A stretch of DNA of 64,000 nt from JARLFX01 sp036404255 (GTDB lineage Bacteria; Acidobacteriota; Terriglobia; Terriglobales; Acidobacteriaceae). The notes under the pieces were generated by a model. The model did not search any database. It was not told the origin of the DNA and saw only the letters and a program-made list of their open reading frames with translations. The stretch covers positions 62,001-126,000 of the forward strand of contig DASWOP010000179.1 of NCBI GenBank assembly GCA_036404255.1, read 5' to 3'. The stretch's first letter is position 1. The number at the start of each line of letters is the position of its first letter. Below, in pieces: positions 9,980-19,800 of the stretch. The position numbers and the translations under genes are program-made.

Positions 9980-10768
9980 TCATTCATTCTGTGAATCGGG
10001 GTCTTCCCTGGCCCAACTGTCCGCTTCCACATCTATGCGATGCTCTGCTTCGCTCTCCGCTTCTTCATCGTCCTCATCCGCTTCTTTATCGCCGACTTCG
10101 CTCTTTTGCGCGGCTGCATAAGCGGTCCGCTCCCGTTTATCCCGCCGAACATCGAGCAGTTGTTCGCCAACCGTATGCTTTGGTGAATAGCAATACTGGA
10201 CGTAGGCCTCAAAAAGTGACTGATTGCGCATGCCACGTTTCAGAAGGTCTTGCTGGTGATGCTTGTAGAGATAGGATAGAGCCTCCGGAGTAATGGTATA
10301 GAACCGCCGCTTTCCCCGATTGGCGACTGTAGCCGGAAGCCAGCCTTGATCAACCCAGGAGATGACTTCAGCCTTGCGAACATGCAGCGCACTCGCCAGA
10401 CTCTCCACTGAAAAGAGGTCGCAGCGAATCTCTCGCACGCTGAACTGGTTTCTTCTAAGCACGCTGCGGACCGCGTTGACCGTTCGATCGAGTTTTTTTG
10501 CCACTTCCTCGATCGTTTTTTTGACGATTTCTTCCCGCACAAAGTCAAGTTCGGAGCCGGTCCAACGGCGATGGTCCACTCTTCCCTTAATTCCATGTTG
10601 GATGACAAAGCGCCAACATGCCTCTTTGGAGCGTCCAGTGTGGCGCTGGATGCGGACGACCAGCTGTTCAAGTTTATTTCCAGAAAGCGCCTTGGCCTGG
10701 ACGGCCATGGCGATAGCTTCTGCGCTCCAATCTTGGGAGCGCTCCGGCAATTGGGGAAGGATTGCCAT
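9980..10768 (-). CDS. HTH-type putative DNA-binding protein, 262 aa
   Basis: I place the start at the ATG at 10768 because GAGG lies 5 bases upstream on the minus strand; the longer open frame to 11020 would run through the intergenic operator region. Residues about 70-115 (WTGSELDFVREEIVKKTIEEVAKKL) look like a SANT/Myb-like or resolvase-type helix-turn-helix. Residues 125-180 (FSVESLASALHVRKAEVISWVDQGWLP) resemble a MerR-like second HTH. The C-terminus is very acidic (DKEADEDDEEAESEAEHR). It is transcribed divergently from a LysR gene across a palindromic site. The role is probably regulatory, with unknown targets. Confidence 0.65.
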   Translation of the reverse strand: MAILPQLPERSQDWSAEAIAMAVQAKALSGNKLEQLVVRIQRHTGRSKEACWRFVIQHGIKGRVDHRRWTGSELDFVREEIVKKTIEEVAKKLDRTVNAVRSVLRRNQFSVREIRCDLFSVESLASALHVRKAEVISWVDQGWLPATVANRGKRRFYTITPEALSYLYKHHQQDLLKRGMRNQSLFEAYVQYCYSPKHTVGEQLLDVRRDKRERTAYAAAQKSEVGDKEADEDDEEAESEAEHRIDVEADSWAREDPDSQNE

Positions 10769-10880
10769 ATGCGCCTCGAGAGCCGATATTCCGGCGATAT
10801 AAAAGATAGTTGATCGCCAAGCGACCGAAGTTTCGGCGCTGTGTGGAAACAGGATTCTCCTCTGGCTTGCCCGATGTCCA

Positions 10881-10917
10881 ATTCCTACACGAATCTCTCT
10901 ATTCCTATAGGAATAGA
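10881..10917. promoter_or_regulatory. Two tandem operator-like palindromes between divergent regulators
   Basis: Bases 10898-10917 form a perfect 20-bp palindrome centred on CCTATAGG. Exactly 20 bases upstream, 10881-10894 (ATTCCTACACGAAT) repeats the core ATTCCTATAGGAAT of 10901-10914 with only two changes. Two similar dyads spaced about two helical turns apart, in the gap between a LysR gene and an HTH gene, are what a regulator binding as a pair of dimers would need. Which protein binds is unknown. Confidence 0.6.
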
Positions 10918-11056
10918 AGGATTTCTCTCCGAGGGTGCCTTCTTTTCCCTTCGTAACGCATCCCATTAAAGTGGAATCGAGCGATGGGACAACCTCCGTC
11001 TTGGGCCCGTCAGCACGCACGTCCCATCCGCACGATTAAGGAGCAGAGGAGGGACT

Positions 11057-11989
11057 ATGGCACGGAACGAGACGAAATTAATGGAATCGGTCATCGCACT
11101 CTTTGAAGAACTGAATTTCACGCACGCGGCCGAAAAACTCCACTGCAGCCAATCCACGGTCACAAAAAATATCAAAGTGGTGGAGCGCAGGGCCGATGCG
11201 CAGTTCTTCTTGCGGGATCACAAAAACGTGAGAGCCACCAACGCCTGTCGCGCTTATGTCGGGCCGGCGCGCGTCTCACTTCTCTATGGCGAACGCGCCT
11301 TCCAAGCGGCTCGAACAGCGGTTGACGAGGAGGACATCGTCCAGCACGTCGGCAGGTCGCCATATATTGATCCCTTTCTCACCTCACTGCTGCTTTCGAT
11401 ACGACCGCAACGGTTCCCGCATCTGAGGATTGAGCTGTCCAGCCAGTATTCTTACGACCTGGTTCACGATATTCTTGCCGGCGCTCTCGATCTGGTAATT
11501 GCAACCGAACCGCCTGCGTCCCCGCTCTTGACGGCAGTCAAAGTCGCCGAGTCGCCGTTTTACATCGGCATGTCGAAGCGGGATAAGCTGGCGAGGAATC
11601 CATCTGTCACGCTCGACGCAATGGCCGGTCGATGTTGGATCCTCTTCGAACGGCGGCTCCATCCGCTGCTTCATGACGCGGTGATGCAACTCGCTGAAGA
11701 TCGTAAAATCATTCCGGCAAAGATTCAACATGTCACATCGCCGGAAGAAGCGTTTCCGTTTGTCGATAGAGGAGGATGCTTGGCATTTCTGGTGAAAGCG
11801 GGGGCATCGCTCATGGCGCGTAGCGGCGTAGCCCTCCGCCCGCTTGCGGAGGATGCCCTTTCGCTCAAAACCTACATGGTCTCACTTGCGGACAACAGGT
11901 CGAAGGTCACGAGTGCACTGGTACGGTCTTTCGTGAAAAAACTAGAAGAGGTAACGAAAACAGTGGAGTCGCTTTCCTTGATAGCATGA
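11057..11989 (+). CDS. LysR-family transcriptional regulator
   Basis: A 310-aa protein of usual LysR length. Its start ATG is preceded by GAGGAGGGAC. The N-terminal 60 residues form the winged HTH (ALFEELNFTHAAEKLHCSQSTVTKNIKVVERR), and residues about 95-295 form the periplasmic-binding-protein-like effector domain. It is divergent from the HTH gene ending at 9980 and has the tandem palindromes upstream. No obvious metabolic target gene adjoins it, so its effector cannot be guessed. Confidence 0.88.
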   Translation: MARNETKLMESVIALFEELNFTHAAEKLHCSQSTVTKNIKVVERRADAQFFLRDHKNVRATNACRAYVGPARVSLLYGERAFQAARTAVDEEDIVQHVGRSPYIDPFLTSLLLSIRPQRFPHLRIELSSQYSYDLVHDILAGALDLVIATEPPASPLLTAVKVAESPFYIGMSKRDKLARNPSVTLDAMAGRCWILFERRLHPLLHDAVMQLAEDRKIIPAKIQHVTSPEEAFPFVDRGGCLAFLVKAGASLMARSGVALRPLAEDALSLKTYMVSLADNRSKVTSALVRSFVKKLEEVTKTVESLSLIA

Positions 11990-12010
11990 AGATCGCAAGT
12001 TAGCGAACCG

Positions 12011-12035
12011 CCCGCAGTAGTTCCTACTGGGTGGG
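12011..12035. terminator. Possible bidirectional terminator hairpin
   Basis: CAGTAG-TTC-CTACTG forms a 6-bp stem with extra CCC/GGG pairing outside it, followed on the plus strand by TTTGCCC. It lies between the convergent LysR and zinc-ribbon genes and overlaps the zinc-ribbon stop codon. The T-tract is short, so the call is tentative. Confidence 0.35.
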
Positions 12036-12215
12036 TTTGCCCGCTTTGACGATCTGGATGTTGAGCGGAGCAGACCAATTGCATTTGGGACAAGTAACAA
12101 TCCCGGTCATGACGCTCTTTAGGGCGACCTTTTCCATGTTGAGTTCGTAGGCACACTTCGGGCATCGATGGACTTCCTCCCAGCGGCTATGCTTGCCTGC
12201 ATCTTTCGGCTCCAA
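12024..12215 (-). CDS. Small zinc-ribbon protein, 63 aa
   Basis: Two CPKC pairs (HRCPKCAYEL and VTCPKCNWSA), 24 residues apart, form a typical zinc ribbon. I choose the TTG at 12215 as start because AGGAGA lies 6 bases upstream on the minus strand. It is too small for an enzyme; zinc ribbons of this size usually bind nucleic acid or a partner protein. It converges on the LysR gene and does not obviously belong to an operon. Confidence 0.6.
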   Translation of the reverse strand: MEPKDAGKHSRWEEVHRCPKCAYELNMEKVALKSVMTGIVTCPKCNWSAPLNIQIVKAGKPTQ

Positions 12216-12427
12216 ACTTACTCTCCTGAATATCAAATAATCTTGTCAAACGCCATCGGGACAGATGACGGCCAGATAACTCGAAGCAGGATGCCGAAAT
12301 TTACACACATCAAATGATTAAACCTACGCAGGATTGTTTCCTGCCGCAGCAAAAGCCGTCATCGCTCGAAGTATTTAGAACTGGTTGCATAGTCTGCGAC
12401 CTGTTAGGTTGCTCTGCCCTCAATGGC

Positions 12428-14041
12428 TTATTCATACCCAATGTTTTTGAGTGCGGATGGACCAAGACGTTCCGAAAGCTGCTCAAGGTAGAGACTTTGT
12501 GGCTTGACCGGAATACCAGGCGACTCAGTTATTGCTGGGTGGAGTGGAGCAGGTTTCGAGTTGTCGAAGACAGGCATTGGCGGGTTTTGCTCTTCTCCGC
12601 GATTTCCAATTGACCAATTTGCTCCGTTTGGAGGCTGATTCATGGCGAAGCTTTTCGCCATGCTGTTCCATACCACCGACCAGCCAATCGCCCAGCCATG
12701 GCCAGAACCCATCTGCCCACGATTCATCATGTCAATGCCACCATCAGGCACATCACAGTTATCAACCAGCAAGCCTGTCGACCAACGCTGGTGAGGCTGA
12801 ATGTGTCCATTGCCCGCAAAACGGCAATGCAAGACGACGACGGGGCCCTGCTGTTCAGCTTGCGTGGCAAAGTAAAACGTATTGTCACCGCTTCCGGTGC
12901 AGCGGTCGAAAAGAATCTGCGAACCATTCGAAGAAAAGTCGAACGGCTTGGCTGCGCCGATGACCGGAACGCGATTAACAACATCAGTGAACAGCACCGT
13001 AATGCGTTCAGTTCCTGAATCGATCGAAACAGAACTCGTCGTTTCCTGAAAAGAAACCGATTCAACCCAACTGTCTGCTGCATCATTCATCTTGAGACCG
13101 TCAAACTCCGGTTCACCAAGCTTGATACTGCGGCCTGGAGCGATGATGCGCAGACTTTCGATGCCGACCCCGGTAATCTGCCCACTTACCTGAACCTTCG
13201 TTACCGTGACGGAGGTAATGCCCAGGTACTTCGCATCATAGGAATCCATGAGCGGCACCTCAAGCGCAACAGTGTTTCCAGAGATTGCACTTATCTTCCG
13301 GCGGATACTTAGCTCTCCGTGGATCCAATGTTCGGGCTTTCCGTGACGATCCCCAAGCATGTCCATACCCATCATGTGCACCCAGGCATTTGTAACGGGC
13401 TTCACGATGAGAACCGTGTCCCCAACATGGAGACTCGACGCATCTGCAACGTGGAAGGTTGTCGCTCCCGATGGGATGTACGAATCCGTAACATAAGTCG
13501 GCTTACCCACAACCTGCTGATTCAATTTGCCAGAGATGCGAAACGCGACATGTGGGTCTCCTGTCATGACAATAGAAGTCCCCTGTGCGGTTGACCCGGC
13601 GCCTCGCACAACAATCCCAGATGTAGTAATCGAAAGCGTACCACTGCAATGAAAGGTCCCGGGAGCGAGATCCACAGCACCCCGGAAGCCGTCGACGGGC
13701 ATCAGTTTGGATACATCGTCGATCGCCCGCTGGATAGCAGATGAATCATCCTTACCCGAAGGCTCAATTCTGAGCTTCGATGACACGGAAGGCAAAGCGA
13801 CACCGCCACCCTTATACCCAGCGGAGGAAAAGTCCGCGATACGATCTCCCGTTTGAAAGTGTCCGTAGGCCAACTTACCCACGCCATCGAAAGCTACCCA
13901 GTGACTCTGCGCCTTGAGCGTTAACGAGCCACAGGCCAAGCACAGCGCCAGCAGAATAGTTAACTTTGCACCAACGCTCCTGCCACTAGAAGCCCGGCAA
14001 AACATCTTCGTATGATGGGTATATTTGTGACCGATCTTCAT
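12428..14041 (-). CDS. Secreted pectate-lyase-like right-handed beta-helix protein, 537 aa
   Basis: The start is the ATG at 14041, with a GGGGGGA tract upstream; a signal peptide follows (about residues 20-45, ending LKAQS). The body begins with HWVAFDGVGKLAYG and then SGKDDSSAIQRAIDDV, the DD.xAIQxAID pattern of the pectate-lyase-3 superfamily, followed by irregular beta-helix coils. It is a clear paralogue of the C-terminal 420 residues of the neighbouring gene (14152-16746) but lacks the Ig-like repeats and the lipoprotein signal. Likely role: binding or cleaving a plant or microbial polysaccharide outside the inner membrane. Catalytic residues cannot be assigned by eye. Confidence 0.75.
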   Translation of the reverse strand: MKIGHKYTHHTKMFCRASSGRSVGAKLTILLALCLACGSLTLKAQSHWVAFDGVGKLAYGHFQTGDRIADFSSAGYKGGGVALPSVSSKLRIEPSGKDDSSAIQRAIDDVSKLMPVDGFRGAVDLAPGTFHCSGTLSITTSGIVVRGAGSTAQGTSIVMTGDPHVAFRISGKLNQQVVGKPTYVTDSYIPSGATTFHVADASSLHVGDTVLIVKPVTNAWVHMMGMDMLGDRHGKPEHWIHGELSIRRKISAISGNTVALEVPLMDSYDAKYLGITSVTVTKVQVSGQITGVGIESLRIIAPGRSIKLGEPEFDGLKMNDAADSWVESVSFQETTSSVSIDSGTERITVLFTDVVNRVPVIGAAKPFDFSSNGSQILFDRCTGSGDNTFYFATQAEQQGPVVVLHCRFAGNGHIQPHQRWSTGLLVDNCDVPDGGIDMMNRGQMGSGHGWAIGWSVVWNSMAKSFAMNQPPNGANWSIGNRGEEQNPPMPVFDNSKPAPLHPAITESPGIPVKPQSLYLEQLSERLGPSALKNIGYE

Positions 14042-14151
14042 TGAAATAAGTCCCCCCGGATAACTCCTTTGCAACTCACTGGCAAGCGCAAACAGGCCTT
14101 ACGCGATCCTCATCGGAGCTTCAACCCATCATCAATGTCCACACTCGATCT

Positions 14152-16746
14152 CTATTGAGCAACGACACCTGGCCCCAGTCTCTGTGTCAGTTGCGCCTGA
14201 TACAGACTCGTCGGGAAAACATACGCTCCCGGCGAATCGATTGCGCCCTGCGGCAGAACTACCGTACCACCCGGTGCAGCTTTGGTTACCTGTGTGCCGA
14301 TGCAGCCGATGCACCAGTTCTCCGATCCCGGCGGCTGCTGGATAATCATCTTGCCACCAGTGGAGTTCCACACAACGCCCCAGCCGATTGTCCAGCCGTG
14401 TCCGGTGCCGTAGGTGCCGCGGTCCCAGAAGTTGATGCCCCCCTGAGAGCTTGCGCCCCTGTTTACCGTAGTATTTTCCACCAATAATCCAGTTGCCCAG
14501 CGCTGGTGCGGCTCAATGGTCATATCTCCAGCAAAACTTGCATTCCGCAGAACGTTCGGCCCTTGCGTCTCGCTGCTGGTGGCAAAAAAGTACATATCGT
14601 CCGCCGTGTCACTGACGGTATCCATCAGTATCTGGGTGCCTTGCGCGATGTAGAACTCTTCAAACTGCGAACTGCCAGTCTGCGTGATGGTGTGTGTAAT
14701 GGCGATATTACTCACCGTTACCTGCTTGCTCTCACTCCCGATATTGACGCTCTGCAGCGTATCCTGCGCCGCCAAGTTCCGAATCCATGCGTTGATCACC
14801 GCGGTAGTCGTCACCAGTTGATACGTCGGATCGCCTACTACGCCGATCACCGCCGGAGCAATCGCACGGAAATTTTCCACGCCCACCTGCGAGATACGTC
14901 CGGCAAACGTGTAGGGATACAAGGTCCCACCACTCACGCCGCAGTAGGTGCTATCAATGGAATCCGTCATCGGGGCATCCAGCGTTATCTGAGTCCCGTT
15001 GATCGCAGTGATCGTACGTTCGGTTTTCAACCCGGAGTTGCCAACCGCAATCCATGTGTTGCCGGAACCGAGGTCATTTGATGTCATCCCCATGTAAGTT
15101 ACCCAGGCGGAGGTCACTGGCCGCTGAACGATCACGTTCGTTCCTATGGCAAGCCCGGACGTGCTGGCCACGTGCAGAGTCAGCGTGCCGGAGGGAACGT
15201 AACTGTCTGTAATCGCCGTAGACGAGCCTGCAGAGGCAGACGAGCCACTTCCAGCGATTACCACCAGCGGATACGGTGTGGTTGCAGCAGACATCGTAAT
15301 CACCGTGCCGCCGGTCGCGCCACTGCCGCTGCCACGCAGCACCACACCGCTCACCGAGATTGTCAGCGATCCACTCACTTTATAATTACCCGGCGCCAGC
15401 AGCACGGCTCCGCGCAGCCCTGTCGTGGTATTCAACGTCATCGCAGAGACGGTATTGATCGCCGCCTGAATATTGGTAGTATCATCTCCGCCGGACGGCG
15501 ACACGTTCGCTGCAACCGGCGCCGTGGGAAGCGCTGTGCCCCCCTGCATGTAGCCGGCGGTGGAGAAGTCCATGATCTGATCACCTTGAGCGTTCAGGGG
15601 CTTATAGGCAAGATTGCCGCTAGAGTCGTAGTACACCCACTGGCTCGCAGGCGAGGTCGGAGCTGAGAGCGTAATCGTTGCTGAGGCGGACTTGGTCGGG
15701 TCGGTCTTGCTGGTCGCCGTTAGCGATGCAGTCTCCGTACCCGGCAGCCCAGCAGGTGCGTTATATGTCACGTCCGTAGTGGTGGCTGAACTGAGTGAGC
15801 CTGCGCTTGTTCCGATGCTCCAGGTCACGCCTCCATTGGCGGAGTCATTCGCAACCGTCGCGGTAAAGGCCTGCGTTGCACCGCTGCCCAACGTCACCGT
15901 GGTGGGACTGATAGTGACGATGACCGGCAGCGTGACGGTCACCGTTGCGGTCGCGCTCACAGAGCCCGCAATGTTGCTGGCGGTCAGCGTGTAGGTAGTC
16001 GTCGCGGAAGGCGTCACGGTCACAGGCGAAGTTGCCTGTCCGGTTACGCCCGTCAGGGTCACGGAGGTTGCGCCGCTTACACTCCAACTCAGCTTCGAAC
16101 TCTGCCCCAGCGGCACACTGCTCGGACTTGCAGCAAAACTGCTGATCACCGGCAGTGACACCACAGTTATCGTCAGGGAGGCTGACTCCATCCCCGCGGC
16201 ATTGCTGGCAGTCAGCGTGTAGGTAGTCGTCGCGGAAGGCGTCACGGTCACAGGCGAAGTTGCCTGCCCGGTTACGCCCGTCAGGGTAATCGAAGTTGCG
16301 CCGCTCACGCTCCAGCTCAGGATCGAACTCTGTCCCAGCGGCACGACGCTGGGGCTCGCGGTAAGGCTGCTGATTACCGGCGGTGACACCACGGTCACCG
16401 TCACAGTCGCGGTTACAGAACCCACCGCATTGCTGGCGGTCAGCGTGTAAGTGGTCGTCGCGGAAGGCGTCACGGTCACAGGCGAAGTTGCCTGCCCGGT
16501 TACGCCCGTCAGGGTCACGGAGGTTGCGCCGTTTACAGCCCAACTCAGCGTCGAACTTGCTCCGGCGTTGATGTTGGCAGGCGAAGCGGCAAAGGCAGTC
16601 ACCGTGGGAGCGGCGGGCGCAGAGGCGGAAATACCAGCGCCTGCGCAACCTATCAGAGACGACAATGCCAGCAAGCACGCGACGAGCATCACCCGGAAAC
16701 CAGCTTTTGCAGAAACGAAATTTGATAGATCCTTGTACCGCTGCAT
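14152..16746 (-). CDS. Lipoprotein with Ig-like repeats and pectate-lyase-like beta-helix, 864 aa
   Basis: I place the start at ATG 16746 (GGAG upstream). Residues about 15-35 form a lipoprotein signal with lipobox LIGC, so the protein is predicted to be anchored in a membrane. Three near-identical Ig-like repeats of 76 residues follow (each with SGATSVTLTGVTGQATSPV), then a Big_2-like domain, then a beta-helix region paralogous to the adjacent gene (QWVYYDSSGNLAYK, SGGDDTTNIQAAIN). The repeats probably act as a spacer or adhesive stalk that presents the beta-helix. It lies in a same-strand block with the TonB receptor and other surface proteins. Confidence 0.78.
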   Translation of the reverse strand: MQRYKDLSNFVSAKAGFRVMLVACLLALSSLIGCAGAGISASAPAAPTVTAFAASPANINAGASSTLSWAVNGATSVTLTGVTGQATSPVTVTPSATTTYTLTASNAVGSVTATVTVTVVSPPVISSLTASPSVVPLGQSSILSWSVSGATSITLTGVTGQATSPVTVTPSATTTYTLTASNAAGMESASLTITVVSLPVISSFAASPSSVPLGQSSKLSWSVSGATSVTLTGVTGQATSPVTVTPSATTTYTLTASNIAGSVSATATVTVTLPVIVTISPTTVTLGSGATQAFTATVANDSANGGVTWSIGTSAGSLSSATTTDVTYNAPAGLPGTETASLTATSKTDPTKSASATITLSAPTSPASQWVYYDSSGNLAYKPLNAQGDQIMDFSTAGYMQGGTALPTAPVAANVSPSGGDDTTNIQAAINTVSAMTLNTTTGLRGAVLLAPGNYKVSGSLTISVSGVVLRGSGSGATGGTVITMSAATTPYPLVVIAGSGSSASAGSSTAITDSYVPSGTLTLHVASTSGLAIGTNVIVQRPVTSAWVTYMGMTSNDLGSGNTWIAVGNSGLKTERTITAINGTQITLDAPMTDSIDSTYCGVSGGTLYPYTFAGRISQVGVENFRAIAPAVIGVVGDPTYQLVTTTAVINAWIRNLAAQDTLQSVNIGSESKQVTVSNIAITHTITQTGSSQFEEFYIAQGTQILMDTVSDTADDMYFFATSSETQGPNVLRNASFAGDMTIEPHQRWATGLLVENTTVNRGASSQGGINFWDRGTYGTGHGWTIGWGVVWNSTGGKMIIQQPPGSENWCIGCIGTQVTKAAPGGTVVLPQGAIDSPGAYVFPTSLYQAQLTQRLGPGVVAQ
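15957..16560 (-). repeat. Three tandem 228-bp repeats encoding Ig-like domains
   Basis: The core CAGCGTGTA(G/A)GTxGTCGTCGC starts at 15985, 16213 and 16441, exactly 228 bp (76 codons) apart, and roughly 60-100 bp around each core are almost identical. Such similarity at synonymous sites points to recent duplication or gene conversion rather than old domain repetition. Confidence 0.85.
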
Positions 16747-16830
16747 GACATTCTCCGAGATTTCTTGTTGCATTCCACACAGATTTTGAATAGCCAGAAA
16801 AACAGACACGCTCCTGGTCCGGGTTCCGGA

Positions 16831-19800
16831 CTATGTCGTTGCCGCGAGGACTGTCAGCGACACCGTCGTTGCATGGATATTCGTGCCATCGGTGGCCGAT
16901 ACGGTGATCGAATAGGTGCCTGTCGGAGTGATATACGAAGCCGTCTGGTGTGTATCGCTACCGCAACCCGAGAAACTAATCGCTGCTACGAACAGAAGCA
17001 CCAGGAGAGTTATTCCTTTGCAGCGGCGGCGGTACACCCACAAAGGTATCCCGAGAGCAAAACAAAATGCGATCGCCATCGCGTCAAAGCGGCCATTCCT
17101 GCCACAGGGCGGAACGAAGCCCGCAACGGTAGGAGAAACATTAGTGATTATCTGAAGTGGCAGGCTTTGGATCGTATCGGCAGCCACGGTTGTTATGGAA
17201 GGTGTTCCACGGCATACAGCATTCGTGGGCAGCCCCGTGCAGGAAACCTGGATATTGCCGGTATAACCGTAGAAAGAGTTGACGTTGAGGTAAGCCACCG
17301 CAACACCACCCTGCGGAATCGTAACGGATGGATTCACGGACGACAGGAGAAAGTCCGCCGTTGGGGTTGTGGTGATCGCCACGGACAGGAAGTTCGCATC
17401 GCCACCGTAGGCTGCTGTAAGCGCATAGCTGCTCAATATATTGGTCGTAGTGGTAAATACGGCAGTACCGTTGATAAAGGCTGTAGTGCCCAGGCTTGTG
17501 CCGCCGTAGGAGAAGGTGGCAGTGCCGGTCGGCATAGTCAACACAGAGCTAACGGTGGCGGTCAGTGTGAGGCTATTGCCAGAGGTAGAAACGTTCGGCG
17601 TTACCTTAAAAGCAATAGCTGGAGTGGCCTTCGCAACCGTAATCGCCAGACTCCCAGTGCTGGGAGCGTAGCTGTCATCACCGCTGTAGGTCGCAGTGAT
17701 CGTATGGGAACCGGCCAGCGGCAATAACGTTACTGAAAGCGAGCTTGCATAGGCGACTGTTGACTGGGTAACTCCGTCCAGAGCGAAGGTGACCGTACCG
17801 GTCGGTGTCGTTGTAGCATTGCCCGTTGTGATGGCCGCTGTAACAGTTACAGACTGCCCATACGTTATGGCTCCAGCAGGAGAAGTGAGGCTCAGCGCGA
17901 CCGAGCTGGTCCCACTCGCCACAACACTCACAATCAACGTCTTCGCGCTCGTGAGATAGTAGCTGCTCCCGCTGTAGGTGGCAGTTATGGTGTGGCTGCC
18001 CTTTTTGAGGGTCAGGGTGATCGATGCCGCGGAGCCCACGATAGTAACGGGAGCCTGCGGAGTTCCATCCACCGTAAAGGTTACAGTTCCACCAATCGCT
18101 CCCTGTGAAGCCGTGGAAGAAAGCATCGCAGTAACGGTGAATGGAACGAGATTCTCAGGTGTTCCAATGGATGAAACAGCCAGCGCAAGCGCAGTAGCCG
18201 CCGGTGTTACAGCAGTGATCGACAAAGTAGCCGTACTCGCCACGTAGTTAGTATCTCCGCTGTAGAGCGCAGTAATGGTATGCGCGCCGACAGGTAGCGT
18301 AAGCGAGACAGACGCAACGCCGTTGGAAACGATCACAGGAGACTGCGCGCTTCCGTCAACTGCAAATGTGACGGTACCACTCACCGCGCCAACGTTTGTT
18401 GCCGGAGTGATGGTCGCTGTGACGATGAAAGCCTGACCTGCAAGCGGAACTCCACCTGTAGTCGTCGTATAGGACAGAACAGTTGTCGAATTGATCTTCT
18501 GCACACCGTTGCCAGTCAACAACGCAGTAGCGCTATTGGCAGCGGTCGAGGGAAATGTGACAGCATCCTGAAACGAACCGGTTGCAGCGGGCTGAAAGGT
18601 TGCCGAGACCGCGCAGTTTTGACCGGACGTAACGACTTCGTTCGTAGTACAGCCATTCGTCGTAGCGGAGGCGACCGAGAAGTCCGCCGTATTGCCCGAG
18701 CCTGAGCTGAGTTGCGTCCCCAGCGTGAGCGCTGCATTCCCGCTGTTGTTCAGGGTCAGGACCTGGGTCGAAGCCTGACCGGCGTTTGTATCGGGATAGA
18801 CTACGGTGATCTGGGTGCGGTTGAGTTCGAGCACTCCACCAAGGCCGGAGCCTGCGATAAAAACGTCTCCAGTACTATCTGCCGCGATACCAGTCAGACC
18901 GGACGTATTGCCTAACAACGACGTTGCCGCAGTGGTGCCTGTTGAAATCTCGATGACATTAAGATTGCCGGAATCGACAATATAGAGATCACCTGCCGGA
19001 TCAACTGCAACACCGGCAGGCGCAGAGAGCGCCGGAGAGACAGGGATTGGAGACTGTACACCGGCTGCGGTCAATTCAACGATTTGAGAGTTATTGGTAT
19101 CGGCAACAAAGATATCTCCGGCAGCATCGACGGCAATGCCTCGCGGAGAGTTGAGACCACTAAACGGTTTCACAGAAACTGCACCCGCACTGGAAACCTG
19201 AAGCACACGGTTATTGCCAGTATCCGCGACATAAACGTTTCCCGCCAAGTCCACAGCCACGCCATTTGGTCCGCTTAACGTGGTGGAGTCATAGGTGGAC
19301 AGAAACGTGGAAACCACACCTGCAGAATTGACAGACGCGATCCGGTTATTGCCGGGATCGGCAATATACACGGTCCCTGCACCATCTACAGCGACCTGTG
19401 CAGGATTCTTGAATCCGCTCGCAAACAGGGCAGGCGATGCACCAGCGCTGGACTTATAGACATTGCCGGTGATGGAGTCGGAGATGTAGAAGTTATTTCC
19501 CTGGTCAATACCCACCCCGGAAGGCGCAAGGCCGGAACCAATGGTGGTCTGGGTGGAGGGGTCGAGCGAGAGTTGGGCACCGGTGCCAATGCCTCCGAGA
19601 TAGAACGACCCTAGCGGTGTCCCCGAAGCAGCCAGCGCCAGCGCTCCCAAACGCTGCCCGGCGAGACCCGGCTTGAAACCAGCATTGAACACGCAAGTCT
19701 GCACGCTGGTGGTTGCGTAGGTGGAGCAGTTGTCATTGCCTGCGTCGCCGAACTCCGCAGTTGCGTCTCCAGTAATCAGGTAGTTGCTTGTTGGAGACGG

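Noticed and set aside
10769..11020. Upstream extension of the HTH gene (9980-10768) to 11020
   Set aside because: It would pass through the tandem palindromes and the LysR promoter region; ATG 10768 has a ribosome binding site.
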